A DNA stretch of 64,000 nt from Eutreptiella sp. 'Long Island Sound 2002' (taxonomy: Eukaryota > Euglenozoa > Euglenophyceae > Eutreptiales > Eutreptiaceae), in contig OZ038391.1 in assembly GCA_964036045.1 (NCBI GenBank), positions 42,791,621 to 42,855,620 on the forward strand, read 5' to 3'. The notes beneath the pieces were generated by a model. That model saw nothing but the letters and a program-made list of their open reading frames with translations, made no database searches and was not told where the DNA came from. Positions 12,501 to 24,000 of the stretch are shown piece after piece; the first letter of the stretch is position 1, and each line of letters begins with the position of its first letter. The translations under genes were made by a program, and so were the position numbers.

Positions 12501-13063
12501 GCATCCCTGCCTGCCTATCGTACCTGCTAGGTTCCGCGGGTGTTGTTGGGGTTGCACAGCCTCCATGCGGCTGCTCAATGCATGAATGTGGAGGTTACGT
12601 AGTTCAGCATAGCATCAGCAAACTGCACATTACTGCTGACCTGCGCCACAACTCATATTTGTCCTACCATAGACCACCAATCTGTCCTTTTTTGTGATAT
12701 AAACATGCCAATGGTACTTCAATGGCCAGTGATAAGTATTTGTTGTATTGCCCATGTTGTGTATTTGCCCAGTGCACCACACAGCATGCCGTTCACTGGT
12801 AAGAAAAGCAGGTGAAGCATTGCAAGATGTTTGGGAAGGCAGGGATAGCAGGCAAGGTTCACATGCAGACAGTGCCAAGTCGGGAAGTGGTTAGCGTTCC
12901 TCAACAAGACGTGTACTCCTCCTGTTGTCTAAGCTACGCCTTGTCGAAGCCACAGAGGCATGGGGTTCATAGTAATTTGTGACTTCATTTTAGTTTGGTC
13001 CTGATTTGTGGCGTTGCCCAGAGTACACACACAGTGTAAGTATTTGGCTTTGCAAGCAGAACA
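9564..13063. other. Mostly non-coding, with one possible coding tail and a direct repeat pair
   Basis: No complete gene recognised. ORF 11712-11969 ends in a lysine-rich tail (GKKEKHVQKFKMRYSLTEKG) that looks protein-like but matches no family I know. About 36 bases at 11563-11598 recur at 12147-12183 with a few changes (both contain CTAAGCAACACTAGG then TTGGTT), so this ORF sits between two direct repeats about 585 bases apart. A short ORF near 9690-9803 (LERKMQAAALMLLLNRN) could be an exon. Confidence 0.4.
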
Positions 13064-13065
13064 TA

Positions 13066-13333
13066 CAGGGGGGGGGGGGGTTATTTCGAGGTCAGTCAAC
13101 TTCGCGTGGGAAATTTCGCGTTTCAAGTTGGCTGCAAAATTTCCCCCGCGAAATCCAGGGGTCTCTGCAAAATTTCCCGCACACCGAGCCCGCAAAGCCC
13201 TAGACACCACAACATTTCGGAGTGTCTGCGAAATTTACCACACAAAATCCAGGGGTCTCCGCAAAATTTCCCACAGCGAAATTTACCACCGCAAATTTGA
13301 CTTGGCACAACCCCCCCCCCCCCCCCTCCCCTG
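13066..13333. mobile_element. Small terminal-inverted-repeat element (MITE-like) with TA target duplication
   Basis: The left end reads CAGGGGGGGGGGGG and the right end is its complement, a C run ending CCCTG. Both ends are bordered by TA (13064-13065 and 13334-13335), as expected for a TA target-site duplication. The 268-base body is non-coding and repeats the word GCGAAATTT or GCAAAATTTCCC about eight times with CCAGGGGTCTC between. Length, ends and lack of a gene fit a non-autonomous DNA element of Tc1/mariner-like target preference. The long G/C ends could also have expanded by slippage. Confidence 0.55.
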
Positions 13334-13412
13334 TATAAGGGACCCTTTTTGAGGTCTGCACTCCTTTTTATGTGTTTTTCACCCTATTTGGGTGTTGGGA
13401 CCCTTTGTCCAA

Positions 13413-13435
13413 ACACACACACACACACACACACA
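13413..13435. repeat. AC dinucleotide microsatellite
   Basis: About twelve AC units in a row. A simple repeat with no other content. Confidence 0.9.
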
Positions 13436-13710
13436 TTAATGTAGGCAGCAAGACACTCACCCGCGTCAATGACTATACTGGAGATGCGTGGTGGTCCAAC
13501 CTGCAAAAATGCAGTAGATGAAGGACGGGTGAGTGCAGACTGGCATCAGAGTTATGGCCCGTGCGGCAGGGCAAAATGTGGCCTGCGCGTAGCCCCTAAA
13601 GTCATGACGTTATCGGGTTGGGCTTTGTCACGGTGACATCATGAACGGGCCCCCAACCTCTCAAAGCGTCCAAACAACACCACACGTGACATCAATGTGT
13701 CACCGCATGA

Positions 13711-13967
13711 GGGGGGGGGCTCTCAAGGGATCTAGGGCACAACCTGCTTATGCAGTTTTCCAGCCTCGGCAGCTCAAAAATGGAAATTTCCGAAACACAT
13801 TTTTTTCATATTTTGACCATGCAAAATGATCAAATACCAATGGAAAGCATATTTTAGCCCCCCTTTATATGTTTTTTCACCCTATTTGGGTGTTGGGGGG
13901 GGGTCCCAAGGGGGCTTGGGCACAACCTGCTTGTCCAGTTTTCCATCCTTAGCAGTTCAAAAATGGT
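13711..13967. repeat. Imperfect direct duplication
   Basis: The block at 13711-13787 (G run, then CAAGGG, CACAACCTGCTT, CAGTTTTCCA, CAAAAATGG) recurs at 13895-13967 with about 80 percent agreement by eye. The preceding text TTTTTCACCCTATTTGGGTG at 13374-13393 also recurs at 13872-13891. Confidence 0.65.
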
Positions 13968-14008
13968 CGTCCCTCTCCTCTCTTCGAGGTGCCTTGCCGA
14001 AGGCAATA

Positions 14009-14280
14009 GAATTACTACAAGTGTCATATGGTATTACACAGGGAATTACTAGAAGTGCCATGTGGTGCTACAAAGGGAATTGCTAGAAGTACGATATGCT
14101 AGTACGAAGGGAATTACCACAAGTCCCATATGGTAGTACACAGGGAATTACTAGAAGTACCACATGGTAGTACACAGGGAATTACTAGAAGTACGATATG
14201 GTAGTACACAGGGAATTACTACAAGTCCTTTCTGGTAGTACACAGGGAATTACTGGAAATACCATATGCTTGTTCAAAGG
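14009..14280. repeat. 34-bp minisatellite, eight units
   Basis: Eight consecutive 34-base units start at 14009, 14043, 14077 and so on to 14247. Each begins GAATTACTAGAAGTAC or close to it and ends TAGTACACAGG. Spacing is exact while single-base changes are common. There are no unique spacers, so it is not a CRISPR array. Confidence 0.9.
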
Positions 14281-15129
14281 GAAACACAGGGAAATACTAC
14301 GAACCCATTGTGGTTGTACACAAGGAATGGTTCGTTGGCAATGATCTACATTTTTGCACTCATCTCATCACCTTGCATGACAGCTTTTTGGACGCTTAGG
14401 TCTCCCCCACAGCTTCGTTTGCCCTCTGTATTCATGTAATATATTTCCCCGTGGGTGCTTGTGATTGCCAATGGCACATGTTTTGTGGCGTGAAACATTT
14501 CAAAAGTTCATGATATGGTTCAATTGCAAATTGTTGTTTTGGGGTTTCACGTTGGGTGCCCATGGAGGCAATTCCCCCCTCCCCCGTGCTTCGGGAAATA
14601 TTGATTGGATTTCAAAGGGTGCATGAGCCCTACGAGAGCATTGTGTCCTGATGAGATTCCTCCCCAATGTCCAAACAGCAGCCTTCTTTGGTTATTTTCC
14701 ACCTTCCTACACCTCCCTCCCGTTCAACTCTTTCGACTATATCTGCATAGAGGCATGCCTCATAACGCCTTGGTCCCCAACGAAACATTTCCATTGCGTT
14801 GGTGACAACATAGACCAAGGAGAGAGACAAAATTAGTGCTAGAAAATCACCCAGTTGCTGCTGAAAAAAACGACCTCATATGTCAAAATTTGCTTTACCC
14901 CACATTAGGAACCCCGACAAAGGGGGGGTTATGCAGCCACTTGTGATTCGTGTGACTTGTGATAGTGAGAAGGTAGCGTTGATGTGGCCACTCATCATCT
15001 ATGAGTTAAAAAAGTCTCACATTCCACAAACGGCAGTGGCGCCTCTATTGAGGGATTTGGACTCCCCATCCACAATGTGCTCTCACCCCCGATATTGGAG
15101 TTATGGAGACGCCCTTAGTTTTTTCCCCG

Positions 15130-18100
15130 CGCCGGGCGCCGGGGACCTACGGGATGGTAGGGGTTATTAGCCACCCCGCCAGAATACACGGCCCTGCGAC
15201 AGCAAGGATTAAGCAGCTATTTCTGATTTTGCTTCCGCGCTTGGCGTTGGTCACTCGCGACAGGGGAGCGGTTATGTAACCACTTTGCCTAAATAGGGGC
15301 CCGTAAGACATCAGGAGTAACTAGCCACTTCCGATTTCGTTCATGGAATCGCAACGTGCGTGAAAGCGGTAGTTATGTAGCTACTTCGCCTGATTATGGG
15401 CCCCGGAACCAACAAATGCTAAGTAGCCACTTTTGGCTTGTTCCCGTGTCGGACGCTAGGAACTTCCCAACACAATAGGGGTTATGCTCCTTTCGCCCAA
15501 ATATGGGCGCTGATGCAATAGTTGGTAAGGAACCGCTCCTGATTTTTTTGGTCCCAAATGCAAGTATCATAATTGGTCGTGTCATCAAAATAGCTCTTGC
15601 CGGCCACAGTGTTGCTGAACGAACTAATTTTTTTTGGTAAAGAATTGCCTTTCAAAACCGCCCCAAGGGGCATTTTTGCACCCCCCAATGTAGTCCCTTT
15701 TTCTCTCCCCTCTTTGTGGGAACCCTCGGAACGCACGGGTTGCATGGCTATTATCCCCAATTTTGGGCCCACAGCAAGGTAGTGGTTATGTAGCCACTTC
15801 TGATTTTGTTTCCCTTTTTAGGGACCCGCGAGAACACACGGGATCTATAGCCATGGCGCCCCACACTTGGCCCCCGAGAAGGTAGGGTTTCTCTTGCGAA
15901 TTGTGATTGTCTCCTCTTTTTCGGGTGATCCCCGAGAATGCCGCGGTTATTTCGCCATTCCACCCAACTCCAAACGCCCGAGAAGGCGGGGGTTATATAG
16001 TCACTTCTGATTTTGGCCCCCGTTATGGGGACCCTAAGAACGCTTGGGGCCATTATCCATAGCTCTTGGGCCTAGAGCCGGCAGGCTTTGTGGCAGCCAC
16101 TTTGGATTTTGTCTCCTTTTTTGGGGATTCCCAAGAACACAGGGGCTACGTACACATTCCGCCCAACTCTGGGCTCCCGAGGAGGCAAGGGTTGTGTAGC
16201 CACGTTTGATTGTGTCCGTTGTTATGGGGACTGCGAGAACACATGGTCTTCTTCTGAGGACACATGAGATTGCAGGGGTTATGGATCCATTCCGCCCAAC
16301 TTTGGCCCCCCGAGAAGGTAGAGGTTATGCTGCCACTTCCGATTTTTGCCCCCGATATGGGGACTCCCAGATCGCAGGGGTTTCTCAGCCATGATGCCCA
16401 GCTCTTGGGCCCGGAGAAGGCAGGGTTTGTGGTAGGCACTTTTGATTTTGTCTCACTTTTTGGGGACCCCCGAGAATGCAGGGTTTACGTAGCCATTCCG
16501 CCCAGCACTAGGCCCTCGAGTAGGTAGGGGTTATGTAACCACGTTTGATTGTGTCCCCTATTATGGGGACTGCGAGAACGCAGGGATTTGTTCAGAGGAC
16601 CCTTAGAACGCAAGAGATATGTATCCATTCCGCCGAAGTCCGGGCCCTCGAGAAGGCAAGGGTTATGTAAGCACTTTTGATTTTGGCCCCTATTATGGGG
16701 ACTCCGATAACACAGAGGTTTCTTAGCCGTTATCCCCAGGTCTTGGGCCCGAAGGTAGTGGTTGTGGTAGCCACTTTTGATTTTCTCCTTTTTGGGGGAC
16801 CCCCGAGAACGCAGGGGTTACGTCGCCATTCCGCCCAGCTCTGGGCCCCGGAGTAGGTAGCGGTTATGGAGCCACGTTTGATTGTGTCCCCTATTATGGG
16901 GACTGCGAGAACGCAAGGATTTCTTCTCAGGACCCTTAGAACGCAAGAGATATGTATCCATTCCGCCCAAGTCCGGGCCCTCGATAAGGCAAGGGTTATG
17001 TCAGCACTTAAGATTTTGGCCCCTATTATGGGGACTTGGATAACACAGGGGTTTCTCAGCCGTTATCCCCAGCTCTTGGGCCCGGCGAAGGTAGTGGTTG
17101 TGGTAGCCACTTTTGATTGTGTCGCCTTTTTGGGGGACCTGCGAGAACACAGGGGTTACGTAGCCATTCCGCCCAGCTCTGGGCCCTCAAGTAGGTAGGG
17201 GTTAGGTAGCCACGTTTGATTGTGTCCCCTATTATGGGGACTGCGAGAACGCAGGGATACCTTCAAAGGACCCTGAGAACGCAAGGGATATGTATCCATA
17301 CGGCCCAAAGTCCGGGCCCTCGATAAGGCAAGGGCTATGTCAGCACTTTTGATTTTGGCCCCTATTATGGGGACTCCGATAACACAGGGGTTTCTCAGCC
17401 GTTATCCAGTGGTTGTGGTAGCCATTTTTGATTGTGTCTCCTCTTTGGGGGACCCCCGAGAACGCAGGGGTTACGTAGCCATTCCGCCCAACTTTGGGCC
17501 CTCCAAGAGGCTGGGGTTATGTAACCACGTTTGATTGCTTTCCCCTGCTATGTGGGCCGCCAAAAATGCAGGGGTTTCTCCCGGGGACCCCTGGGATTAC
17601 AATGGTCATGTAGCTATTCCACCCAACGCGGGGCCCTCGAGTAGGCGGCGGTGATGCAACCACTTCTGATTTTGTCCCCTGTTATTGGGATTCTGAGAAC
17701 GCAAGGGTTTCCGAGCCATTCTCCTCAAATATTGGGCACGGAGAAGGCAAGGGTTGTGGTAGCTAGTTTTGATTTTGTCTCCCTTTTTGGCGACCTCCGA
17801 GAACACAGGGGTTACTAGCCAGTCCGCCCAAAATTCGGGCCCCCGAATTGTCACGGGTTATGCACCCACGTCTGATTGTGTCCCCTGTTATGGAAGTCGC
17901 GAGAATGCACGGGTTTTTCCCCGGGATCCCTGAGAACACGGGGGTTATGCACTGATTCCGCCCAAGTTTGGCGCCCGGGAAGGCAGAGGTTATGCAATCA
18001 TATTAATTTCGTCCCCTGTTATGGAAGCTGCGAGAATGCACGGGTTTTTTCCCGGGATCCCCGAGAACACGGGGGTTATGCACCGATTCCGCGCAAGTCT

Positions 18101-18560
18101 GGCCCCCGGGAAGGCAGAGGTTATGTAATCATATTAATTTTGTCCCCTGTTATGGGACGTCCTAGAACGCGGGGGTTTGTTCGCCATTCTCTTCAACTCT
18201 TTGGCCTAGAAAAGATACGGGTCATGTTAGCCACTTTCGATATTTTCTCTGTTTTGGGGACCTTTGGGGATGCAAAGGTTATGGAGCCATTCTGCCCAAG
18301 TCTGGGCCCTTTAGAAGGCAAGGGTTATGTAGCCACGTCTGATTTTGTCCCCTTCTTTGGGGGCCCCGGGAACGCAAGGGTTACTTAGCCATTCCCCCCA
18401 ACTACGGGACACGGATAAGGCATTTGTTTGGATTGGCCCTTTTGATTTTGTTCCTAGATTGGGCGGGCTTCGGGAACGAACTGGTTACATAACCATTCTG
18501 CCCAGCTCTGCGGTTCCGCGAAGGTAGGGGTTATGTAGCCACGCCGGGGGCATAGCGGAA
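15130..18560. repeat. Satellite array with higher-order structure
   Basis: Degenerate monomers alternate the words GGTTATGTAGCCAC, TTTTGATTTTGTCCCC, TTATGGGGAC, GAGAACGCAGGGG and TTCCGCCCAACTCTGGGCC. The last word recurs at 16155, 16288, 16495, 16627, 16828, 16962, 17166, 17480, 17615 and 17821. Alternate spacings of about 133 and 205 bases give a higher-order period of about 335 bases, most regular from 16150 to 17850. Monomers decay toward both edges, and weak relatives appear at 9070-9200 and 14880-15000. Frames read through because the sequence repeats; no gene is present. Confidence 0.85.
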
Positions 18561-18675
18561 AATAAACCCCCTACTTGTGGTACAGCCCTTGGATACCCCT
18601 AAGGGAGACAGAATCCGAAAGCTACATAACCCCACTACATAACCCCACCTTCCCGAGGACCTCGTAGTACAATGA

Positions 18676-18936
18676 ATGCAGTCCACACCTTATGGACGAC
18701 TGCTTTTTATTGATCCTGGTTGTTCTTTAGAGTCGGCAGAAAGGACAAGCACTCAAGTGACCCGCAGAGCTAACCGCAAGAAACGCCTCACTGTACTTTA
18801 CATAGTGGAGCACCCCAACCAAGAAGGGGACACGTGCATTGATTGGATTTCGCAGTACTGCAGGACTAATGGCTGGAATTGTCTATGGCGGGGACATTCA
18901 GTCCGAGGACCTCGAGCTGCACTAGTGGATACATAA
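18676..18936 (+). CDS. Short ORF of unknown nature
   Basis: 86 codons with a mixed charged composition (RRANRKKRLTVLYIVEHPNQ), directly after the satellite. It has better protein character than neighbouring ORFs but no motif I recognise. It may be a fragment of a decayed element. Confidence 0.25.
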   Translation: MQSTPYGRLLFIDPGCSLESAERTSTQVTRRANRKKRLTVLYIVEHPNQEGDTCIDWISQYCRTNGWNCLWRGHSVRGPRAALVDT

Positions 18937-19530
18937 TTTCTCTGCTCTTTGCGGCCCGGTAAAAAAGATGAAACCAAACATTGGAACATTTGGGTGGTCA
19001 AGTGTTGTGTCACTTCGTTTGCCAAAAAGAGCTGCTTTTCTGCATGTTGTGTCAACTAGGGTTGCGATGGAATCATTGACCACATGTGGGGGTAGGAGCA
19101 ATGGGTGTATGATTGAACACCTCTGGGGCTCGGAAAAATGGTTGAACAGCTGGGAACCCGTGATCTCATACATCATTCACACCATTGGAAAGGTCTTTCG
19201 GGACCCACTTATGCCGACGCAACATGCGGTGACAAACCCATTATCCCTAACCTCGCGGGGTGCTGCCTACGTTTGGGGAGTGGCATTGACTTAAGTCAAT
19301 GGTATGCTGCGATTACGTCACGCACATGTGTTGCGCTGCTGACGTTTGTCCTGTGATGTGCGCGCAGCAGCCCGTGCTAAGAGAGTTGCTGAGTATCGTT
19401 ACCACATGGTGAATATATGATGCGCTGCAAAGCTGTGTGAGGAGACGCTGTTCCCTGAAAGTGACAGAGTTCCGATTGCTAGCAAGCTCGCATGTAGGGA
19501 TCCATGCAATCCCGAATTTCGGAAGATTAG

Positions 19531-20251
19531 CTACTCTGACCTTTTTGAGCTGGAACATGCGTGGAAATTACGGCATAGCTGGATCTTGGTCTTGTCCGGG
19601 ATTCTTGTGGCTCTGGTTGCTGATGATGGCGCTTCATTTGCCTCCTTTACGTGGTCTCCACTGTACGGCTCCTCGTTCTTTTCCTCCGTATCGTACGTGG
19701 CTGGTGTACGTGTAGTTGCCGCCGGAGCAATCACGTTTGCCATCACGTTGACGTTCCTGCACTCATTCATGTTCACGTCTTCTATCCTCAGGCTCAAGTC
19801 CCCGGCATGTGCATTGGTAATATTGAATTTTGAACCACTGGCGCAGACGCCGTGTGCACGTGAGGGCGACTTCATGTTTGATGATTCGTTCTTTGCGCAC
19901 TACCACCCCGAACCAGCGATTGGCTTGCCACACCATTTGGTGTCCCTTTGTCGGGGGTCTACAAGAGACCCGCAACCATGTATGCACGCTGCATTCAGGT
20001 ACAATGTCACCCAATCTGCTCCATCCTTGTGACGCGCCGTCGACGCGGACCACGGTGTCTGGTGCTTCTTGCCATATTGCTATTGCTAGCCATGCGCCTT
20101 CTCTTGCATGCAGACACACTTGTGCGCGACACTGGGAAGGCACCAGGGCGCAGAGGTTGTACACCACAACACATGGTGTGTGTTGGGACACATGGGCGTT
20201 TATTGGTAGATGCGCGGATCCTAGAGTCAACGTCAGTTTTGAGCTCATCAA
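19531..20251 (-). CDS. Two overlapping minus-strand ORFs, unknown
   Basis: ORF 19763-20251 (162 codons) overlaps ORF 19531-19875 (114 codons) in another frame. The first contains PPTKGHQMVWQANRWFGVVV and the second is rich in Ala, Thr, Glu and Asn. They could be one gene broken by a frameshift or two exons. The plus-strand ORFs in the same place are Cys- and Ser-rich and look like shadows. No family recognised. Confidence 0.25.
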
Positions 20252-20448
20252 GGCGTTGAAGGCCGGCCTTATGTACTTTTATCTTTGACCAGCGGGTATA
20301 TCATGTGCCAATTAAGGAAAAGAACGCGCCAGTTGCTATGTCCATCGATGACCGCACCACGCCGCACGCTGCTTCGATGGGGCACACGCCCATCATGGCT
20401 GGCCCCATTGGTATGCCCATGGACATGGCTCCATATAGGACATGTGCT

Positions 20449-21045
20449 TCACATGCCGTGCCACAACGAAAACTTCTTCCTACTTTTTGAGGAGTTGAAT
20501 TGTAGCCCACGTGCGGGATATGTGCATTGATTGCCTGGCATGCTTGCGGCATAGCCCACGTATAATGTGGGCCGCCGCCAGAGGTTGCTCTTGTGCGACA
20601 GGGGGTGGATAAATGGCACACCACATTTCTCGCACGTGCCATTGATGGTGTTGCCGTGAAATAAGCGGGCACATAGGCCAAGGACACTTACCCACACCGA
20701 TCATGTAGGGGCCGCGTAGACCGATGGCTCACAGTCGCGGGTTGTGAGGTGGCACATCGCAATCGCGGAGATTTCATCAATGTGATCTTCCACTATCATT
20801 TTTGGGACTCCTAGGGCATGGCTCGTGAGGTTGACGACCTTTGGAGCTTGCACAACCGCCTGCACCCTCGCACATCTGGCAAAGTGATGCCAATACCCTT
20901 TTGCACCGTGCACTCGCCAGTCTATAGTGTCTACTGGCGTTCATAAAAGCTTGCTTTGCGTGTGCCTTCTTGTTGAGAGCAGATAAATTGACCAGTGATT
21001 CGTGTCATGCTTTGCTAGATCCCATCTGTGCGGATTGGGTGTCCC
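20449..21045 (-). pseudogene. Diverged relative of repeat segment X
   Basis: The stretch 20964-21043 (TCTTGTTGAGAGCA, then AAATTGACCAGTGATTCGTG and CCATCTGTGCGGA) matches segment X of copies A, B and C (for example 36856-36920). Minus-strand ORFs 20449-20697 and 20701-20913 carry protein-like text such as GTCEKCGVPFIHPL and VQAPKVVNLTSHALGVPK, with a Cys pair that may bind zinc. An older, broken copy of the same repeat family. Confidence 0.45.
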
Positions 21046-21586
21046 ACAGTAAGGGGGTGCATAGTAAGGTATCCTTACATGAGCTCCCCTTACTATGGAG
21101 CACTTTTTGTGGAAGATGGTGTCTCACTCCCTACAAGTCCTCAATTTGGTTGTGACGAATGCATCTTGACCCACGGCACATCCTATCAAAACCAAAAAGG
21201 GGGCAAAAGTCGGGGAAACCATTAGGATCAAGCTAGTTTCTCACCCCCTTACTGTGGGACACCCCAGAATGGGCACTGCACGTACAACAATTCTCCCGAG
21301 CAGGTAAACACATCGAGTAGATATTTAGCCCTCGGGTAACATGTTCAAACTCCACTTTTGCGGCGCTTTCACAGAAATGTTTTTCAATGAAATCACTCGC
21401 TAAGTTTCAAGACACACTACCCCGCTACCACAATCACCAAGGATGATAAGTGTTAAACACAAGTCCATGTGACTTCAATGTGAAGTACGTGTTTCGATCC
21501 TAGAGGGATCCTCCTCAGCCAATCAACAAACCACATGGACACATAATGTGACATCATTAGGTATGGAGGTGGGGGGTGTTGCCTGA

Positions 21587-21627
21587 ACCGTGCGCGCACC
21601 GTGCGCGCACCGTGCACGCACCGTGCG
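21587..21627. repeat. 11-bp tandem repeat, cluster 1
   Basis: About 3.7 units of ACCGTGCGCGC, one with a C-to-A-type change. The same unit forms a second cluster at 22326-22377. Confidence 0.85.
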
Positions 21628-21661
21628 TCCTTTTGCGTATTCTGTGTCCACCAGATCCACA

Positions 21662-22189
21662 ATGCCTGAATCTGAGCTGCCCTGGCTTGTCGCCGGACTG
21701 CCTGTGTACTACCACCGCTCCAACGGGGATAGGGTGTCGGCCACTGTCGTTGACCCTTCTCCAAGAGGTGGGCGTCGCGTCTCTATTCGGTACGAATTGG
21801 GTGGTGAAGAGGTCTTGTGCGAGCATGCACCCGAGGAGCGGTTGGAGTTTGCAATTGTGACTGCTGAGAGCCCCGATTCCCCCAACCTGTGCACCATGAG
21901 GCGCCGATGGACGCTTTGCTGGAGCCCCAATTACCTGAAGTGGAAGCTGAAGCCCCTAGAATTGATGATCATGAGCCAGAATGCTGTGGCGGATGAAATT
22001 GAAATTCCCGTAACCCAACCAGTGTTGTCGCTTGTGTTGTCGCCTGTGCATGGTTTGTTACGGAGGTGCGTGCAAGGTGCAGAAATTGGGAGCCTGGAAC
22101 CTGTGACAAGCATCAGATTCAAAAAAAAAAATTCCCGGTACGCCAACAGGGGCTGCAGGGTGCAGAAAATAGGACCCTGGAACCTGTGA
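21662..22189 (+). CDS. ORF with SH3/Tudor-like N-terminus
   Basis: 175 codons from the ATG at 21662. The first 65 residues read like a small beta-barrel domain: VYYHRSNGDRVSATVV, then RRVSIRYELGGEEVL and EERLEF. Similar Tudor/SH3-like modules occur next to integrase or transposase domains in protist mobile elements, so this may be a transposon exon. From about residue 130 the frame runs into the ~85-bp tandem repeat, so the true end is uncertain and a splice donor near 21895 is possible. Confidence 0.4.
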   Translation: MPESELPWLVAGLPVYYHRSNGDRVSATVVDPSPRGGRRVSIRYELGGEEVLCEHAPEERLEFAIVTAESPDSPNLCTMRRRWTLCWSPNYLKWKLKPLELMIMSQNAVADEIEIPVTQPVLSLVLSPVHGLLRRCVQGAEIGSLEPVTSIRFKKKNSRYANRGCRVQKIGPWNL

Positions 22190-22262
22190 CAAGCATCAGG
22201 CTAAAAATTGAAGAATCCTGGTATGCCAGTATGGACTGCAAGGTGCAGAAATCAGGACCCTG
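22073..22262. repeat. Tandem repeat of about 85 bp, about 2.3 units
   Basis: Units start near 22073, 22157 and 22240. Shared words are AGGTGCAGAAAT, CCTGGAACCTGTGACAAGCA and GGTATGCCA. The array overlaps the end of ORF 21662-22189. Confidence 0.75.
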
Positions 22263-22325
22263 GGTGTGTTTCTATGGGGGCCATTCAACGGGGTACAAGT
22301 TAGGCAACCATCCCAAAAACATTGA

Positions 22326-22377
22326 ACCGTGCGCGCACCGTGCACGCACCGTGCGCGCACCGTGCGCGCACCGTGCG
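22326..22377. repeat. 11-bp tandem repeat, cluster 2
   Basis: About 4.7 units of ACCGTGCGCGC. It begins with the same GAACCGTGCGCGC as cluster 1, some 740 bases away. Downstream, 22380-22960 holds only ORFs of uncertain meaning (for example 22433-22813). Confidence 0.85.
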
Positions 22378-22966
22378 ACAACGCCCCCGTGGGCATTGAC
22401 TAACCGCGTATTGTTCCATTCGCAAAGGATGCGTGCAATTCGTGGTGCCTTGGGTCCTTCATGAGCGCCTGACCATTCTCCGAAGTTTCACGCCTAGCGG
22501 TACTGCTGGCATCGGTGAGAGCGATTTTTCACGTTGTGTGCGATGGTTCTATCTATTTTTTATGGTTGTGACATTATTTGTACTGTGCACGCACGCCATT
22601 CTGCGAATTCCGGATGGGTGCGCGCACTGCGGAGGCACAACGCGATCACAGACGGCTGTTGCACGGATTAGGCTGCTTAAGCAGGTTGGTTCAGCATTGT
22701 CCTGTTGCATTCCTCCATCCTACGGAGATCCAATTTTGGATTTTCTTGATTTTTTTTGGGGGGGCATGATACACATGTTGTGGATAGCGAAGACGGACAA
22801 GTGCGGCCGGTAAGGGGTACCAACACATCAAATAATATTCATCATGGGAGCATGGTCCCAACAACCTTGCACACTCTCCCACGATCCAACCCATTTTCAC
22901 ATGGCGTGGGGTATTTGAGTTCCATGGAATGTAGGCGCACATGTGTGTTGGTTTGAAGTAAACACT

Positions 22967-24000
22967 CCTGCGAAGTAGGCGCAATCGTACAGATCCATGA
23001 AAGTTAAACTACCTTCACGGTTGAAATTTTCAATGCCCACAGGTAAATAGGAAGGATAACATGCTTGTAGTCGTGCCAACAATGCATCGTCTGTTTAATG
23101 TGCTCCATGCAAAACAATGCCAGCATCAATGAAGCCAAACATAAGTACATCTGTCACTGGTTGCATGTGTTGGTGGCAACGGCGTACCAAGTTCGCCCAT
23201 GTTGGGGCGCAATTAGTACCCATTGGAAAACCAATGAGTGGAAGGAATATTCCCAAACCGGGGGTCTGCAAAGCCCTGTGAAAAAACACAATTTTTAAAA
23301 GACATTCCCCCACCGTCAAGTTGGGCGAGTGGTGCAACGAGTAGAAGTGAATGAATCTTTAAGGAAGTCAAACTCCTCTTGTGGATCTTGTTGGTACCAC
23401 ATTTCAATGGTGCTTCGCTCTTCCTCTAAAATGTCACTTCCCATTACACTGAGGCCATGCCATTGTCGCCAATCGTGATAGGCACATGACAGATCGGACC
23501 ATCGAATGGTGGTATATAAAGAGACAAAATCAATGGTGGGCATACATTGAAATTGCTTAGAATTGAGTTTGCGTAAGTACTCCAACGTGTCCAACATGCC
23601 ACACAACACGCAACAAGTGGATCACGAAAATGATTGAGCTTCAGAAACATTACTCCACCCATCGGCAATAGATATGATACACTCGTGGTACACCAACGAT
23701 AGAGTCCCAAGGGGTGGGAACCCCATCCTCCGTGTGGTTTGAGGCACATGGATTTTAAGGGTTTTGCACGACAAGTGGATTTTCGGCAACACCCTTTTTT
23801 TCTCTTGTGCAAGAAATTTACACCACATCTTGGCAACTTTTTTTGGGTACAATATTGTTGTCTAATGTGTGCACATGTATTATCCATCGTTGTGCTTTGT
23901 GTTCCCTTTCCTCCGCGCTGCCTTCTACTCGTCGATACACCGGTGTGTACCTATGCAACCTTACTTTACTTTCGTAGGTGGTCAAAGACATAATTACCAT
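22967..24000 (-). pseudogene. Penelope-like reverse transcriptase remnant, copy A
   Basis: Reading the minus strand from 24000 down, pieces in several frames give TIDFVSLYTTIRW near 23530 (the first catalytic Asp region), then GIFLPLIGFPMGTNCAPTWA near 23240-23210, which is typical of Penelope-like RTs. Next comes LMFGFIDAGIVLH near 23135-23100, where YIDD should be. The second Asp of that box is Ala in all three copies. At least three frameshifts break the gene. No GIY-YIG nuclease was found. Copies B and C carry the same gene. Confidence 0.7.

Noticed and set aside
14009-14280. Regular 34-bp units as a CRISPR array
   Set aside because: Units abut with no unique spacers; this is a minisatellite in eukaryotic DNA.
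16866-17198. 110-codon ORF in the satellite
   Set aside because: Arises from repeating monomers without stops; the same text recurs in neighbouring units.
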